Shown in pieces: positions 21,810-31,962 of a stretch of DNA of 64,000 nucleotides. Position 1 is the first letter of the stretch; the number at the start of each line of letters is the position of its first letter. Both the position numbers and the translations under genes were made by a program. The notes beneath the pieces are model-generated. The model was given only the letters and a program-made list of their open reading frames with translations. It made no database searches and was not told the origin of the DNA. The stretch comes from Arachis hypogaea (taxonomy: Eukaryota > Streptophyta > Magnoliopsida > Fabales > Fabaceae), in assembly GCF_003086295.3 (NCBI RefSeq), contig NC_092052.1:79714834-79778833 (forward strand), given 5' to 3'.

Positions 21810-22318
21810 GGTTGATTGTTACTTTTTCTTCCTCTTCTTCCAGTTTGTGACTTTAGTGGACATGAGGAGAAAAATGATAGCTATCAAAAAACAACTCCCA
21901 TACAACTCTCTGATTCATTAGGACCAAGAAAAGCATATTCAAGTGTTGGGGGAGATAACTTCTATTCAAATGTGGGCAGTGCATTCAATTTTTTCTTCTC
22001 AGGAGCTTGCATACATAAAATTAAAGGGACTTGTATGGCTTTCTTTGGCATTATTGGAATGTGCAAGCATGGAGTGTGCATGGCTCCCTCCTTTGTTTAT
22101 GTATCTTCCTCCTTTGTTTGTGCATCTTCCTCTTTTGTTTTTGCATTTTCCTCATTTATTTGTGCATCTTCCTCTTCTTCCATGTGTGAGGGTGAAGAGT
22201 TCTCTAATTCACTGGAGTATAAACTCTTTTGATTGATTTCCTCACTTTCTTCCATAAGATCTTGCATTATATCTCTTGGGAAGGAGTTTGCTTATTCCTC
22301 TTCCTGGGGCTTGATAAT

Positions 22319-23784
22319 TGATAAACCCATATTTTATGATATATTTTGTGCTTAATTTGACTGATTTATTCAATCCTTCACCCACTTATTCATATTAATT
22401 GCATGGTTTTACTTTCCCTTCCTTATTATGTGATGTATGTGAAAAACATGTTTTCTATGCTTTAAAAATAATTATTTTAATTACCTTTATTTCCATTCGA
22501 TGCCATGATTAGTGTGTTGAGTAGTTTCAGATCTTCTAAGTCTGGAATGACTTAAAGGATGAAAAAGGAAACATACAAAAATGGAAGGAAAGCACAAAAC
22601 GGAGTTTCTAAAGAAACTGGCATCCACGCGATCGCATGGGTGACGCGGACGCATGCCAAGCGCGAATCAACAGCAACGCAGCCGCATGACTGACGCGACC
22701 GCGTGATAAGAAAAGCTCCGAATGACGCGACCGCATGGACCACGCGGACGCGTGACAGAGGCCACGCACCAGAAATTGCAGAAAACGCTCCCAGCAATTT
22801 CTGAAGCCCTTTTTGGCCCAAATCCAAGTCCAGAAGGCATAGACCAGAGATTATGAAGTGAGGGAATGCATCCATTCAGGAGAGCTCGCCAATTTAGTTA
22901 CTTCTCATGATTTAGATTTAGTTTTGAGAGAGGTTCTCTCCTCTCTCTCTTAGGATTTAGGATTTCTCTTAATTTTAGGAGTGACTCTCAATTCCAGGTT
23001 TAACGTTCCTTTACTTTAAGCTTCCCTTTCACTTTTATTCATTCCTTTACTTTAGTTGATTATTTACTTTTACCATTTAATTTATGAATTCTTCTATGTT
23101 CCAGATTATTTGAATTAATGCTATTTGAGGTATTTCAGTTTATTGTTGCTCTCTTTTATTTATGTCATCATTACTTCCAATCTGAAGACATTTTTATTCC
23201 AACAAATTTACTTTTTTCCCTTTTGGTCTTGGTTAAGAAAGCAGTAACTCAGGAGTTATCTTATCTCAACATAATTGATAACTGTTATCTTTGCTAATTG
23301 AACTGAACTTCAATAATCCCAATCTTTTCTTAGGAAATAAATAGGATTTGAAGATCAAACTAATTAGTCCCTTGACTTTCCTTTGCTTTAGTAAAGGTCA
23401 ACTAAGTGGAATAAAGATTCAACTTTCATTATTATTGATAAGGATAACTAAGTCTGGACTTCCAATTTCTCATACCTTGCCAAAAGTTTATTTTACAGTT
23501 ATTTATTTATTTTTAATTACCATTTAAATTATTTGTCATACTTGTTCCTCATTCTTGAAACCCCAAATTTACAATCTCCATACCCAATAATAAGAACATA
23601 CTTTCCTGCAGTTCCTTGAGAAGACGACCTGAGGTTTGAATACTTCGGTTATCAATTTTTAAGGGGTTTGTTACTTGTGACAACCAAAACGTTTGTACGA
23701 TGGGATTTTTGAAGGTTTAGAAACTATACTTGCAACGAGGATTTATCCGCAAATTTCTAGACCACGCAAAAGTTCCTCTCGTCA
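22319..23784 (+). repeat. D 5' LTR
   Basis: 1,466 bp, TGATAAACCC…CTCTCGTCA. Cluster of ACGCGATCGC/ACGCGACCGCG motifs at 22621-22765. Compared with the 3' LTR it lacks about 52 bp, an extra palindrome-bearing unit. Confidence 0.92.
22621..22765. repeat. ACGCGATCGC / GACCGCGTGA cluster, D 5' LTR
   Basis: Six or more CG-rich near-palindromic units (cacgcgatcgcatgg, gacgcgaccgcgtga, cacgcggacgcgtga), each about 12-18 bp. The 3' LTR has the same cluster with one extra unit (30742-30940) and the interior a third cluster (25674-26085). Confidence 0.8.
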
Positions 23785-23787
23785 AAA

Positions 23788-23805
23788 TGGCGCCGTTATC
23801 GGGGA
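23788..23805 (+). other. D primer binding site (tRNA-Asp type)
   Basis: TGGCGCCGTTATCGGGGA, two mismatches to the tRNA-Asp complement (AT for GC), 3 nt after the LTR end. Confidence 0.85.
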
Positions 23806-23900
23806 ACTGCTAACGTGTGCCTTATTATTGGTTATTGTAAATATTTTTCTTTTACTTGTTTATTTATTTCTGTTTTTCCTTTTTAATTTTATTTGCTACT

Positions 23901-25466
23901 ATGAACTCTCACCCTTCTCGCTTTGAGTTTGGTTCTAACTTTGTTGAAGGAAATAGAAGCCACAACAGGAATATGCATCAAGGTCAGACCAATCAAGGAT
24001 GGATGGAGCCAAGAGGATCTAATCAACCCTTTAGGCAACAACACCCTCCAAGATATCATGGAAAATGACCATTCCACAATGCATACCCAGCTGATAGATA
24101 TGGTGGACAACCTTGTAACTACCAACAAGCCCCACCCCGTGCCTATAGACCATCCTCTTAACAAAACCTCGAACCACCACACTCACAAGCTTCTCTTCAC
24201 CATTCGCCACCACATGATCCCTATTTACCCCAGTTCCAATCCAATCACTCCCAAGCACCACCACTTTCCTATGTATCATGTCCAAATCCATCACCCCGAG
24301 AATCAGAGGTTCGCCTCAAAGAAACAGTAAATAAACTTCAAACAACCATTCGACAACTGGAGCAAGCAGTAATTCAATTAGCTTCTAGACGTTCGAACAT
24401 CCAAGGACCAACCACAGCCCCATGTGGACAATCTAACGAAGAGCGTACCATGAAGGAAATACTAGAAACTCCAGTGGACAAGACAGAGAATGAATTCGTA
24501 CTAGAACACGTAGAAGAAGCTGTCTTTATGCAAGAAGAAGAGTTGGTTGAAGATCTAGGAGACGCTGAACCTCCTTGGGAATTCAGAGCTGAGGAGAACT
24601 CCATCAAGGACGTTACAGTTGATGCTAAGGAGGACAATGCATAATCCCCAAGGCAAGTCGTTTATGAAGAACTAGACGGAATAACCCAGGACATAAATTT
24701 CCTTGATGATGATAGTCACAAATCAAGTTCTCTTAGTAATGAACTTGCATCTGCAAGTGAATTCTCTGAGATAGAAGAATCTTCCCCAAATGAATACGAA
24801 GATGATGTAGAGGTAGATTTCTCTCAACCTCCAATCTATGACTCGAGTGATGAGGAAGACACAGAAGACTTTGACCAGGACACAGATGCATTTGAAGAAC
24901 CTTGCAAAGAAGTGGAGGAATTCACAGAAGAGCACAAGGGAGTAGAACTTACAGAAACACCAGAAACACTTACCCCAAGGCCATTACCACCCAATACAAG
25001 CTTTAAGTGGGTACAATCCTTAACCTTTAACTTTACTTTTTCACTTGAATACGGTTTGCTTGAAACAGATGGCCAGCTTAGAGCTCTCTGCGGCTTTAGG
25101 GGTAAAAGGGAAATGGCTCGTGCTCAGAGCTGGTGCACAAGGTTCAATAAGGTTCCACGCTTCAACTTGAAGTGCACGGATTGGTATCATGTTCAATTGA
25201 ATGGATCTCGGAAAACGTTTGGTCACCATGGTGAGAATCTACTTTCTAAACCGCCTGGATGGAAAAATATAGATCAAGACGGAGGCAGATTTAAAAGCAA
25301 AGTTTGGGATCCTGGAATCTATTTCGACATTCGTCATTCCGGGAGCCTAAAAATTTGTTTGAAGCTGCTCAGGAGCTTTACATGCCTAGTTTGGGACCCT
25401 GGAGGCTATTGGCATTCCAAGCATTGGTGGAGATTTTTGGATGAATTTAAACATAAGCCGCCATAA
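23901..25466 (+). pseudogene. ORF1 of D: unrecognised element protein ending FKHKPP, three in-frame stops
   Basis: One plus frame from ATG 23901 (MNSHPSRFEFG) to TAA at 25464-25466, 521 codons, broken only by stops at 24066-24068, 24159-24161 and 24642-24644. N-terminus rich in Asn, Gln, Pro, Tyr; then a leucine-spaced helix (LKETVNKLQTTIRQLEQAV, about residues 141-159); a Glu/Asp-rich centre; and the conserved C-terminal block from FKWVQSLTF at 25002 with EYGLLETDGQLRALCG, two WDPG motifs and HWWRFLDEFKHKPP. Unlike the E2/E3 copies, no frameshift is needed. Family unknown to me. Confidence 0.8.
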
Positions 25467-25483
25467 CAAGAAGCCCCTCTAAT

Positions 25484-25533
25484 GTCCAACTTAAGGACTT
25501 TAACTAAAAGTGCTAGGTGGGAGACAACCCACC
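25484..25533 (+). other. Post-ORF two-stem module (HP-A) of D
   Basis: Stem 1 GTCC-AACTTAA-GGAC (25484-25498), then TTTAACTAAAAGTGCTA, then stem 2 GGTGGG-AGACAA-CCCACC (25516-25533). Starts 18 nt after the ORF1 stop. Intact pairing in both stems. Confidence 0.8.
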
Positions 25534-25673
25534 ATGGTATGATTGTTCATTTTTCAATTTTTATTTCATTTTGTTTGTTTTCAAGTTTTATTTTATTTTA
25601 TAATATTGAACCTAGAATTTTGCATCGCATTCATATTAATCATTGCATTCTGCATACTACATAAAAAAAAGGG

Positions 25674-26085
25674 GTGCGCGACGCGACTGCATCATTCATG
25701 CGATCGCGTCAAATGGCGAAAATACACTTCCCACGCGATCGCGTCATCCACGCGGCTGCGTCACCTGGAGATTGGCGTAAAGATCCAACGTCCAGAAAGT
25801 TAGGCTAGAATCGTGCGGCCATTGTGCGTTTCGCACAAATGACCCACGCGATCGCGTCACTTGCACACAACCAATCCCACGTGACTGCGTGAGCGACGCG
25901 ACCGCGTCGCATGGATTGCACGAACACCCCAAAGGAGACAGAGAGTTGCGCTGAAACGACGCTGGATTCGTGCGTTTAGCACAAATCCCAGCGACGCGAT
26001 CGCATGCGCCAGGCGATCGCGTCATTTAATCTTTTTTGCCCTCCATGCGATCGCGTCACCCACGCGATCGCATCACCCCCATCCG
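25674..26085. repeat. ACGCGATCGCGT palindrome array in D interior
   Basis: More than ten units of (c)acgcgatcgcgtca and gacgcgaccgcgtc in about 400 bp, several being the perfect 12-bp palindrome ACGCGATCGCGT. CG-dinucleotide density is far above the surrounding AT-rich DNA. Lies between ORF1 and ORF2. Confidence 0.8.
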
Positions 26086-27248
26086 CCACACACACACCTA
26101 CCCCTCCCTTCCCCTCTTACCCCCCCTACCCCATTACCCTACCCTTCTTTCCCCCCTGCCCCGAACAGCCGTGCCCACCACTGCCAGCCGCTGCGCCAGA
26201 CTCCGTCACCACCACCCCTAGCCACCTTTCTGCCCACTCTCCTTATTCGGCCAACCAGGTTCCGACGAACGCCACCCTTCTATCCTTAGTCGTTATTTCA
26301 TTATTTTCTGTTTATGTTCATGTTTAGGCTAGTTAGATATGCATGTTGTAGTGGATTTTAGGTTGTTAGGTAGCCTAGGATGTGGTTAGTGGATTTAGGT
26401 CTGTTTAATTGCGCTGTTTATGTTTCTTGTTTCATTATTTTCGCAATTCTGCTGTTGTTGTGATGATTATAATGTTCATATGCTGTCCTTTCTTGTTTCT
26501 TGCTGCTCTTTGCACTGAATTTTCATGTTTATGTTCCTTCTATGTAATTGCAGCCTTATTTTTGATTCATATGAACTATTTGACTGCTGTTTATTTTCCG
26601 GGACAATCCAATTTTAGCCGGAATACTGCCCAAATTTCTGTAAAATGTTTTCATTCATGCTTTGGTTTTGGCATTTTGAAATTTGCTTTCCTCTGCTTTA
26701 CCCAAACCCATTCATGAATGCCAAGCACGCATTCTTATTCTTTTTGATTTCCTGGTTCATATATTGCATTCCTGATGTTTGATTCCAATTTTTGCTATTT
26801 CTATATCTATTTGAATCATCATCAACCTGTTTTCCTTGTTTGGTTATGAGTTACCTATCGCTTCTAATTATGAATGCTTGTTACTTAGAAACTTATCGTT
26901 ATGCCACTTACCTTAACCCATTTTTCATTAACTCACTAATTCTAATTTCCTGAACTCTTTTTTAATTCTAACCAAACTAACCTTTTATAATCCTTTTTCT
27001 GGTTTTTCACTTTCTTTTAACCCTCTAACCATGGCATACTGATAATTTTTCCTACTTAACATGCCTTCTATTACATTTTGGATTGTGAATTTTTCCTGTC
27101 AAACTTTTAACTCCTATACAATCCTTAATGGACATTTACTTAACTCATTTACCTCATTCTAATTCTCCTTTGCCACTTTGTGTTTCTTTTGACTATTTGC
27201 CTATTAGTTTTCCTATTTTTATTATATCCTGGTTTTCTATTTTTCAGG
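26086..27248 (+). other. D: C-rich tract then T-rich leader of ORF2
   Basis: 26086-26280 is strongly pyrimidine-rich (cccctccc, taccccccctacccc), then T-rich sequence reaches 27247 with no significant ORF, ending in a pyrimidine run and TTTTTCAG directly before GATG. It looks like a 5' UTR plus an intron with a 3' splice site at 27247, or a long leader for ORF2. No clear TATA box. The small ORF 26004-26327 is Pro/Ser-rich by composition and not defended. Confidence 0.45.
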
Positions 27249-28664
27249 ATGTTAGATTCCCAGAGAAAGGGAAAAGGAAAGGCTACCACTGGCAAACGTA
27301 AAAGAGGAGAATCATCTATGTCTATCATAGATCTCATGCATGATGCCTCCTGGCGGGAGAAAAACTTCACCCCGCAGGAGAAAGCTGACCAGCTGCTCCT
27401 TGCTAATGACCCAATGAAGTTTGCAAACCGATACTGTGAGCTGAAGTATCCGGTGTTTGCAAACTCCAGGAACCTATACCTGGAGAGGACTCTGAAGATC
27501 CCAGAAGAACTCCAGCAATACACCTATGATCAGATCAAACAAAGAGGCTGGTTCTTTCTGGAGCGAAACCTGTATGAGGTCAATGCATCTTGGGTAAGGG
27601 AATTCTACTGCAATTACTTCAAGACTTCCCTAGATGCAGTGAACCTTAGGGGGAAGCAGATTCTGGTCATTGAAGAGGCAATTGAAGATGATCTGAAGCT
27701 TCTGCCTAAATCTGATCAGCCAGATGGTTATCAGAAAGCTGAGGAAGACATGCGCTTTCTGAAGTTTGATTGGGATGCAGTCAAGGCCCGGATAGCCCTT
27801 GACCTGACCGTTCCTTGGATTATGGGTCAGAACACCACCATGCCCAAGGGAATCAAGCGGGCATACATGAATGATGAGGCTCGGCTGTGGCATCAGATAC
27901 TTAGCAACTTCATTATGCCGAGTACTCACGAGATAGATATACCTGCCGCTATGATCACCCTCCTATGGTGTGTGATGGAGGGTAAGGACCTGTACCTGCC
28001 ATGCTTTATCCGGTTCTACATGGCCAGGGTCCACGTCCGAGGCACTCTTCCCTTTCCATATTTGATCACATAGCTAGGCCGTCGAGCTGATGTGCCTTGG
28101 GAGGATGCTGATGAGAGGCCACCTGCTGCAGAATGCAAGAAGATTATCCCGCACAGCAAAAACTTTCTGGCCTTGGGCTACAGACCTCTATTCCTCAATG
28201 CTCCTGGTGACACTGCCACACCATCTGCCGGCCCCTCCTCCTCCACAGCTACACCTGCCACCACCACTGCACCTCCACCTGCCCCAGAGCCCATCTATCA
28301 TCTAGTGCACCGCCTGTTTCGACGGCTTGACCAGATGGAGCGTCGCAACAAGCGACGCTATGAGCACCTGAAGCTGATGATACGATCTGGCGACATTCCC
28401 TCCGAGCCTGACATACCATCCGAGGCATCTGAGGAGGAGGCGGATGCACCCAAGGCTGCGACTCATCCACAGCAGGAGGCAGCGCAGGCAGGCACCCAGC
28501 AGGCAGCACACCAGCAGGAGATCCCACATCAGATCTAGGCTGCAGACCCTGAGATCCCTATTCAGACAGCCCCTCCTCTACAGCAGCCGGATGCTCAGAC
28601 CGCCACCACCGAGACCCCTGCCACACATCCTTCTGGTGATGACACCCCTTCACACCCTGCTTGA
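27249..28664 (+). pseudogene. ORF2 of D: resembles putative plant transposon protein family; two in-frame stops
   Basis: ATG at 27249 (MLDSQRKGKGKATTGKRKRGE) chosen because it follows a splice-acceptor-like TTTTTCAG and starts the basic nuclear-localisation-like segment. Same frame runs to TGA 28662-28664 with stops at 28071-28073 and 28536-28538. About 472 codons. Features: basic N-terminus; Tyr/Trp-rich fold with RGWFFLERNLYEVNASWVREFYCNY near residues 98-122; WIMGQNTTMPKGIKRA; MPSTHEIDIPAAM; then a Pro/Thr/Ala-rich linker and a basic helix (RRLDQMERRNKRRYEHLKLM); acidic, Gln/Ala-rich end. Homologous in layout to E1's ORF2. Biochemical function unknown. Confidence 0.8.
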
Positions 28665-28666
28665 GT

Positions 28667-28706
28667 GAGCATCAGGGACGATGCTTCATTTTAAGTGTGG
28701 GGAGGT
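28667..28706 (+). other. Internal HP-B hairpin and polypurine-like tract in D
   Basis: AGCATC-AGGGAC-GATGCT (28668-28685) followed by TTTTAAGTGTGGGGAGGT (28689-28706). It begins 2-3 nt after the ORF2 stop. The purine tract repeats the sequence that borders the 3' LTR (30423-30439). Confidence 0.75.
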
Positions 28707-30401
28707 CGCCATTTCTGGCATTCTTTTTTGGTGAACCACTACATACTCTTTTTATTTATTTTGCTATTTTTCTGTATTTTTCTTTTTATTTCTATTTTGC
28801 AGTACTTATACATTGCTATTTTCATGTATGTATACTCTATTTCTGCATTTTGCATTTTTAGTTCATATTTTAGCCACTTAGTTTAGTTGCAATTCTAACT
28901 TATTAGTTATAGAAATTGTGGATTGATTAGTATAGTTTACCCTTTTTAGCATAAGATAACTTGGAATAGATTGAAAAGAAAAAAGGAAGTAAACTAGAGA
29001 CTTTAACAGAATCAAAACATCCCACACCTTGTATATATGGCATTACATGTTAGTTAATTAAACAACATTTCATCAAGGAGAAACACTAGAACTTTAAAGC
29101 CACCTTAAGTTTTACATTGAGAATAATGGGAATTTTTAACTAAACCTGCATAACATACATAAGTGATAAATGATTTTTGAGCTAGAGAACACATAGCCTG
29201 TGAGTTTTGAGCTTAATTGTATGGTTACATTCAAACCATAATTTTTATTCCTGTGTTCCGCCCTTCTTGTTTATTCTGGTGTTCTTTACTTTGTTTTAAT
29301 CTATATGTTCGATTATAGAATGTAGATACATACCAAGAGAGTGATTGAGGCCATTATTTGATTTTAGCTCACTTATCCCAAAATATCCTACCTTTTACAT
29401 CACCCTTGTTAATCCCCTTGAGCCTTTAAATCCCCTCCTGTTTTATAACCACATTACTAGCCTTAAGCGGGAAAACAAATAAAGAAGTCCCAAGTTGAAT
29501 CCTTGGTTAGCTTAAGATAGAAATTGTGTAATTGCTTAAATGTGGGGAAACCATTGGGAACATGGATGATAGAAACAAAGGGTAGAAGGTTGAAAAAGAA
29601 TAAAGATGTTTCAAAATAAGAATTTTTGGGAAACATGCTCATGTGAAGTTAAAGAAATTAAATTACCATGTGCATTAAAAAAATTTATTAATTTTCAATA
29701 TTTGAATAAAGGGGACACCAAAGGATTCCCCAAATGCAAATAAAGCAATGCACATGGGATAAAAATAAACATTAAGGCATGAACATGTAACATCAAAAGT
29801 GGAAAAATATGGGAAAATAGGTAAAGCAGCTTTGCTTTAGAAAGTATGTATGTTAGGTGAGATCTTAGACTAACTAAGGATTCACTTATTAGCTCACTTA
29901 GCCTTATACATATACCCTTACCTTTACCTTGGCCCCATTACAACCTTAATTAAAGACCTCATGATTTTTGGTATGTCTATATTCTATAATTGTTGATTGG
30001 TTAGATGAAGAACAAAGTTATAGAAAGAAAGAATAAAAAGAAGAATAGAGTGATTAACCCAATAAACACTGAGTGATTAGAGAGTAAACACAAAATCCAG
30101 TGAGGGTTCAATAGCTCATTAACATGTATCTCTGCTTAAATTATTAATTGTCTTGCAAGTTTTTAAAATGTTTTTCTCTCCCATCTCAATTGTAAAGGCA
30201 CTTTATCACTATCTAAGGCTTGGCTATATATATATACATGACTCCTTGAGAATGTGAATTAATTTAACTACATGCAAGCTTTATATTCAAGTGAATAAAA
30301 ATTAGAATTGCATGATGCATCATTCATCTAGGTAGTTGCATTTAGATTAGATTGCATTGCATGACATTCCACCACTTTAACCTTACTTTTTACCTTGGAT
30401 T
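28707..30401 (+). other. D 3' interior, non-coding
   Basis: About 1.7 kb AT-rich with no credible ORF, homologous (opposite strand) to E2 4926-6254, E3 44340-45800 and E5. Ends at the 3' hairpin. Confidence 0.7.
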
Positions 30402-30439
30402 TAGCATGAGGACATGCTATTGTTTAAGTGTGGGGAGGT
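30402..30439 (+). other. D 3' hairpin (HP-B) and polypurine tract
   Basis: TAGCATG-AGGA-CATGCTA (30402-30419), perfect 7-bp stem, then TTGTTTAAGTGTGGGGAGGT abutting the 3' LTR at 30440. The GTGTGGGGAGG part is the plus-strand primer candidate. Confidence 0.8.
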
Positions 30440-31957
30440 TGATAAACCCATATTTTATGATATATTTTGTGCTTAATTTAAGTGATTTATTCAATCCTTC
30501 ACCCACTTATTCATATTAATTGCATGGTTTTACTTTCCCTTCCTTATTATGTGATGTATGTGAAAAACATGTTTCCTATGCTTTAAAATTAAATATTTTA
30601 ATTACCTTTATTTCCATTCGATGTCGTGATTAGTGTGTTGAGTAGTTTCAGATCTTCTAAGGCAGGAATGACTTAAAGGATGAAAAAATAAACATACAAA
30701 GATGGAAGGAAAGCACAAAATGGAGTTTCTAAAGAAACTGGCATCCACGCGATCGCATGGGCGACGCGGACGCATGCCAAGCGCGAATCAACAGCGACGT
30801 GGCCGCATGACTGACGCGACCGCGCGCCTTAAGCAAAACACATATGACGCGGCCGCATGACTGACGCGACCGCGTGACAAGAAAAGCTCCGAATGACCCG
30901 ACCGCGTGACCCACGCGGACGCGTGACATAGGCCGCGCACCAGAAATTACAGAAAATGCTCCCAGCAATTTCCGAAGCCCTTTTTGGCCCAAATCCAAGT
31001 CCAGAAGGCATAGACCAGAGGTTATGAAGTGAGGGAATGCATCCATTCAGGAGAGCTCGCCAATTTAGTTACTTCTCATGATTTAGATTTAGTTTTGAGA
31101 TAGGTTCTATCCTCTCTCTCTCTTAAGATTTAGGATTTCTCTTAATTTTAGGAGTGACTCTCAATCCCAGGTTTAATGTTCCTTTACTTTAAGCTTCCCT
31201 TTCACTTTTATTCATTCCATTACTTTAGTTGATTATTTACTTTTACCATTTAATTTATGAATTCTTCTATGTTCTAGATTATTTGAATTAATGCTATTTG
31301 AGGTATTTCAGTTTATTATTGCGATCTTTTATTTATGTCATCATTGCTTCCAATCTGAAGACATTTTTATTCCAGCAAATTTACTTTTTCCCCTTTTGGT
31401 CTTGGTTAAGAAAGCAGTAACTCAGGAGTTATCTTATCTCAACATAATTGATAACGGTTATCTTTGCTAATTGAACTGAACTTCAATAATCCAAATCTTT
31501 TCTTAGGAAATAAATAGGATTCGAAGATCAAACTAATTAGTCCCTTGACTTTCCTTTGCTTTAGTAAAGGTCAACTAAGTGGAATTAATATTCAACTTTC
31601 ATTATTATTGATAAGGATAACTAAGTCTGGACTTCCAATTTCTCATACCTTGCCAAAAGTTTATTTTACAGTTATTTATTTATTTTTAATTGCCATTTAA
31701 ATTATTTGTCATACTTGTTCCTCATTCTTGAAACCCCAAATTTACAATCTCCATAACCAATAATAAGAACATACTTCCGTGCAGTTCCTTGAGAAGACGA
31801 CCCGAGGTTTGAATACTTCGGTTATCAATTTTTAAGGGGTTTGTTACTTGTTACAACCAAAACGTTTGTACGAAGGGATTTTTGAAGGTTTAGAAACTAT
31901 ACTTGCAACGAGGATTTATCCGCAAATTTCTAGACCACGCAAAAGTTCCTCTCGTCA
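30440..31957 (+). repeat. D 3' LTR
   Basis: 1,518 bp, matches 22319-23784 with scattered differences and one extra unit of about 52 bp within the palindrome cluster (near 30828-30880), apparently a duplication of a gacgcgrccgc unit. Confidence 0.92.
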
Positions 31958-31962
31958 ATAAT

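Larger units (their letters stand above)
21400..22313 (-). pseudogene. E0 central interior: acidic-repeat ORF remnant and hairpins
   Basis: Minus strand from 22313: an open but broken frame (stops at several places) with an acidic repeat EEDAQ-K type (plus 22082-22180, where 'cctcctttgtttgtgcatctt' units repeat 4-5 times), then further broken coding down to about 21812. The HP-A module follows at 21763-21809 and the internal HP-B at 21533-21552 with TTTTAAGTTTGGTGTTG. I do not recognise the protein; its place corresponds to ORF1/gag of other elements. Bounded by the E2 and D target duplications. Confidence 0.5.
22319..31957 (+). mobile_element. Element D: complete non-autonomous element with ORF1 and ORF2
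   Basis: LTRs 22319-23784 and 30440-31957. Target duplication ataat at 22314-22318 and 31958-31962 is perfect. Primer site just inside the left LTR gives plus orientation. 9,639 bp. Encodes ORF1 (23901-25466) and ORF2 (27249-28664), both with stops; no protease, RT or integrase. Inserted into E0. Confidence 0.92.

Noticed and set aside
21816..22236. Plus-strand ORFs of 138 and 97 codons with Ser/Phe and Leu/Pro repeats
   Set aside because: They are the antisense reading of the acidic repeat of E0; the minus strand agrees with the element's direction.
26004..26327. Pro/Ser-rich 107-codon ORF in D
   Set aside because: The composition follows the C-rich tract; it begins inside the palindrome array and has no conserved partner.
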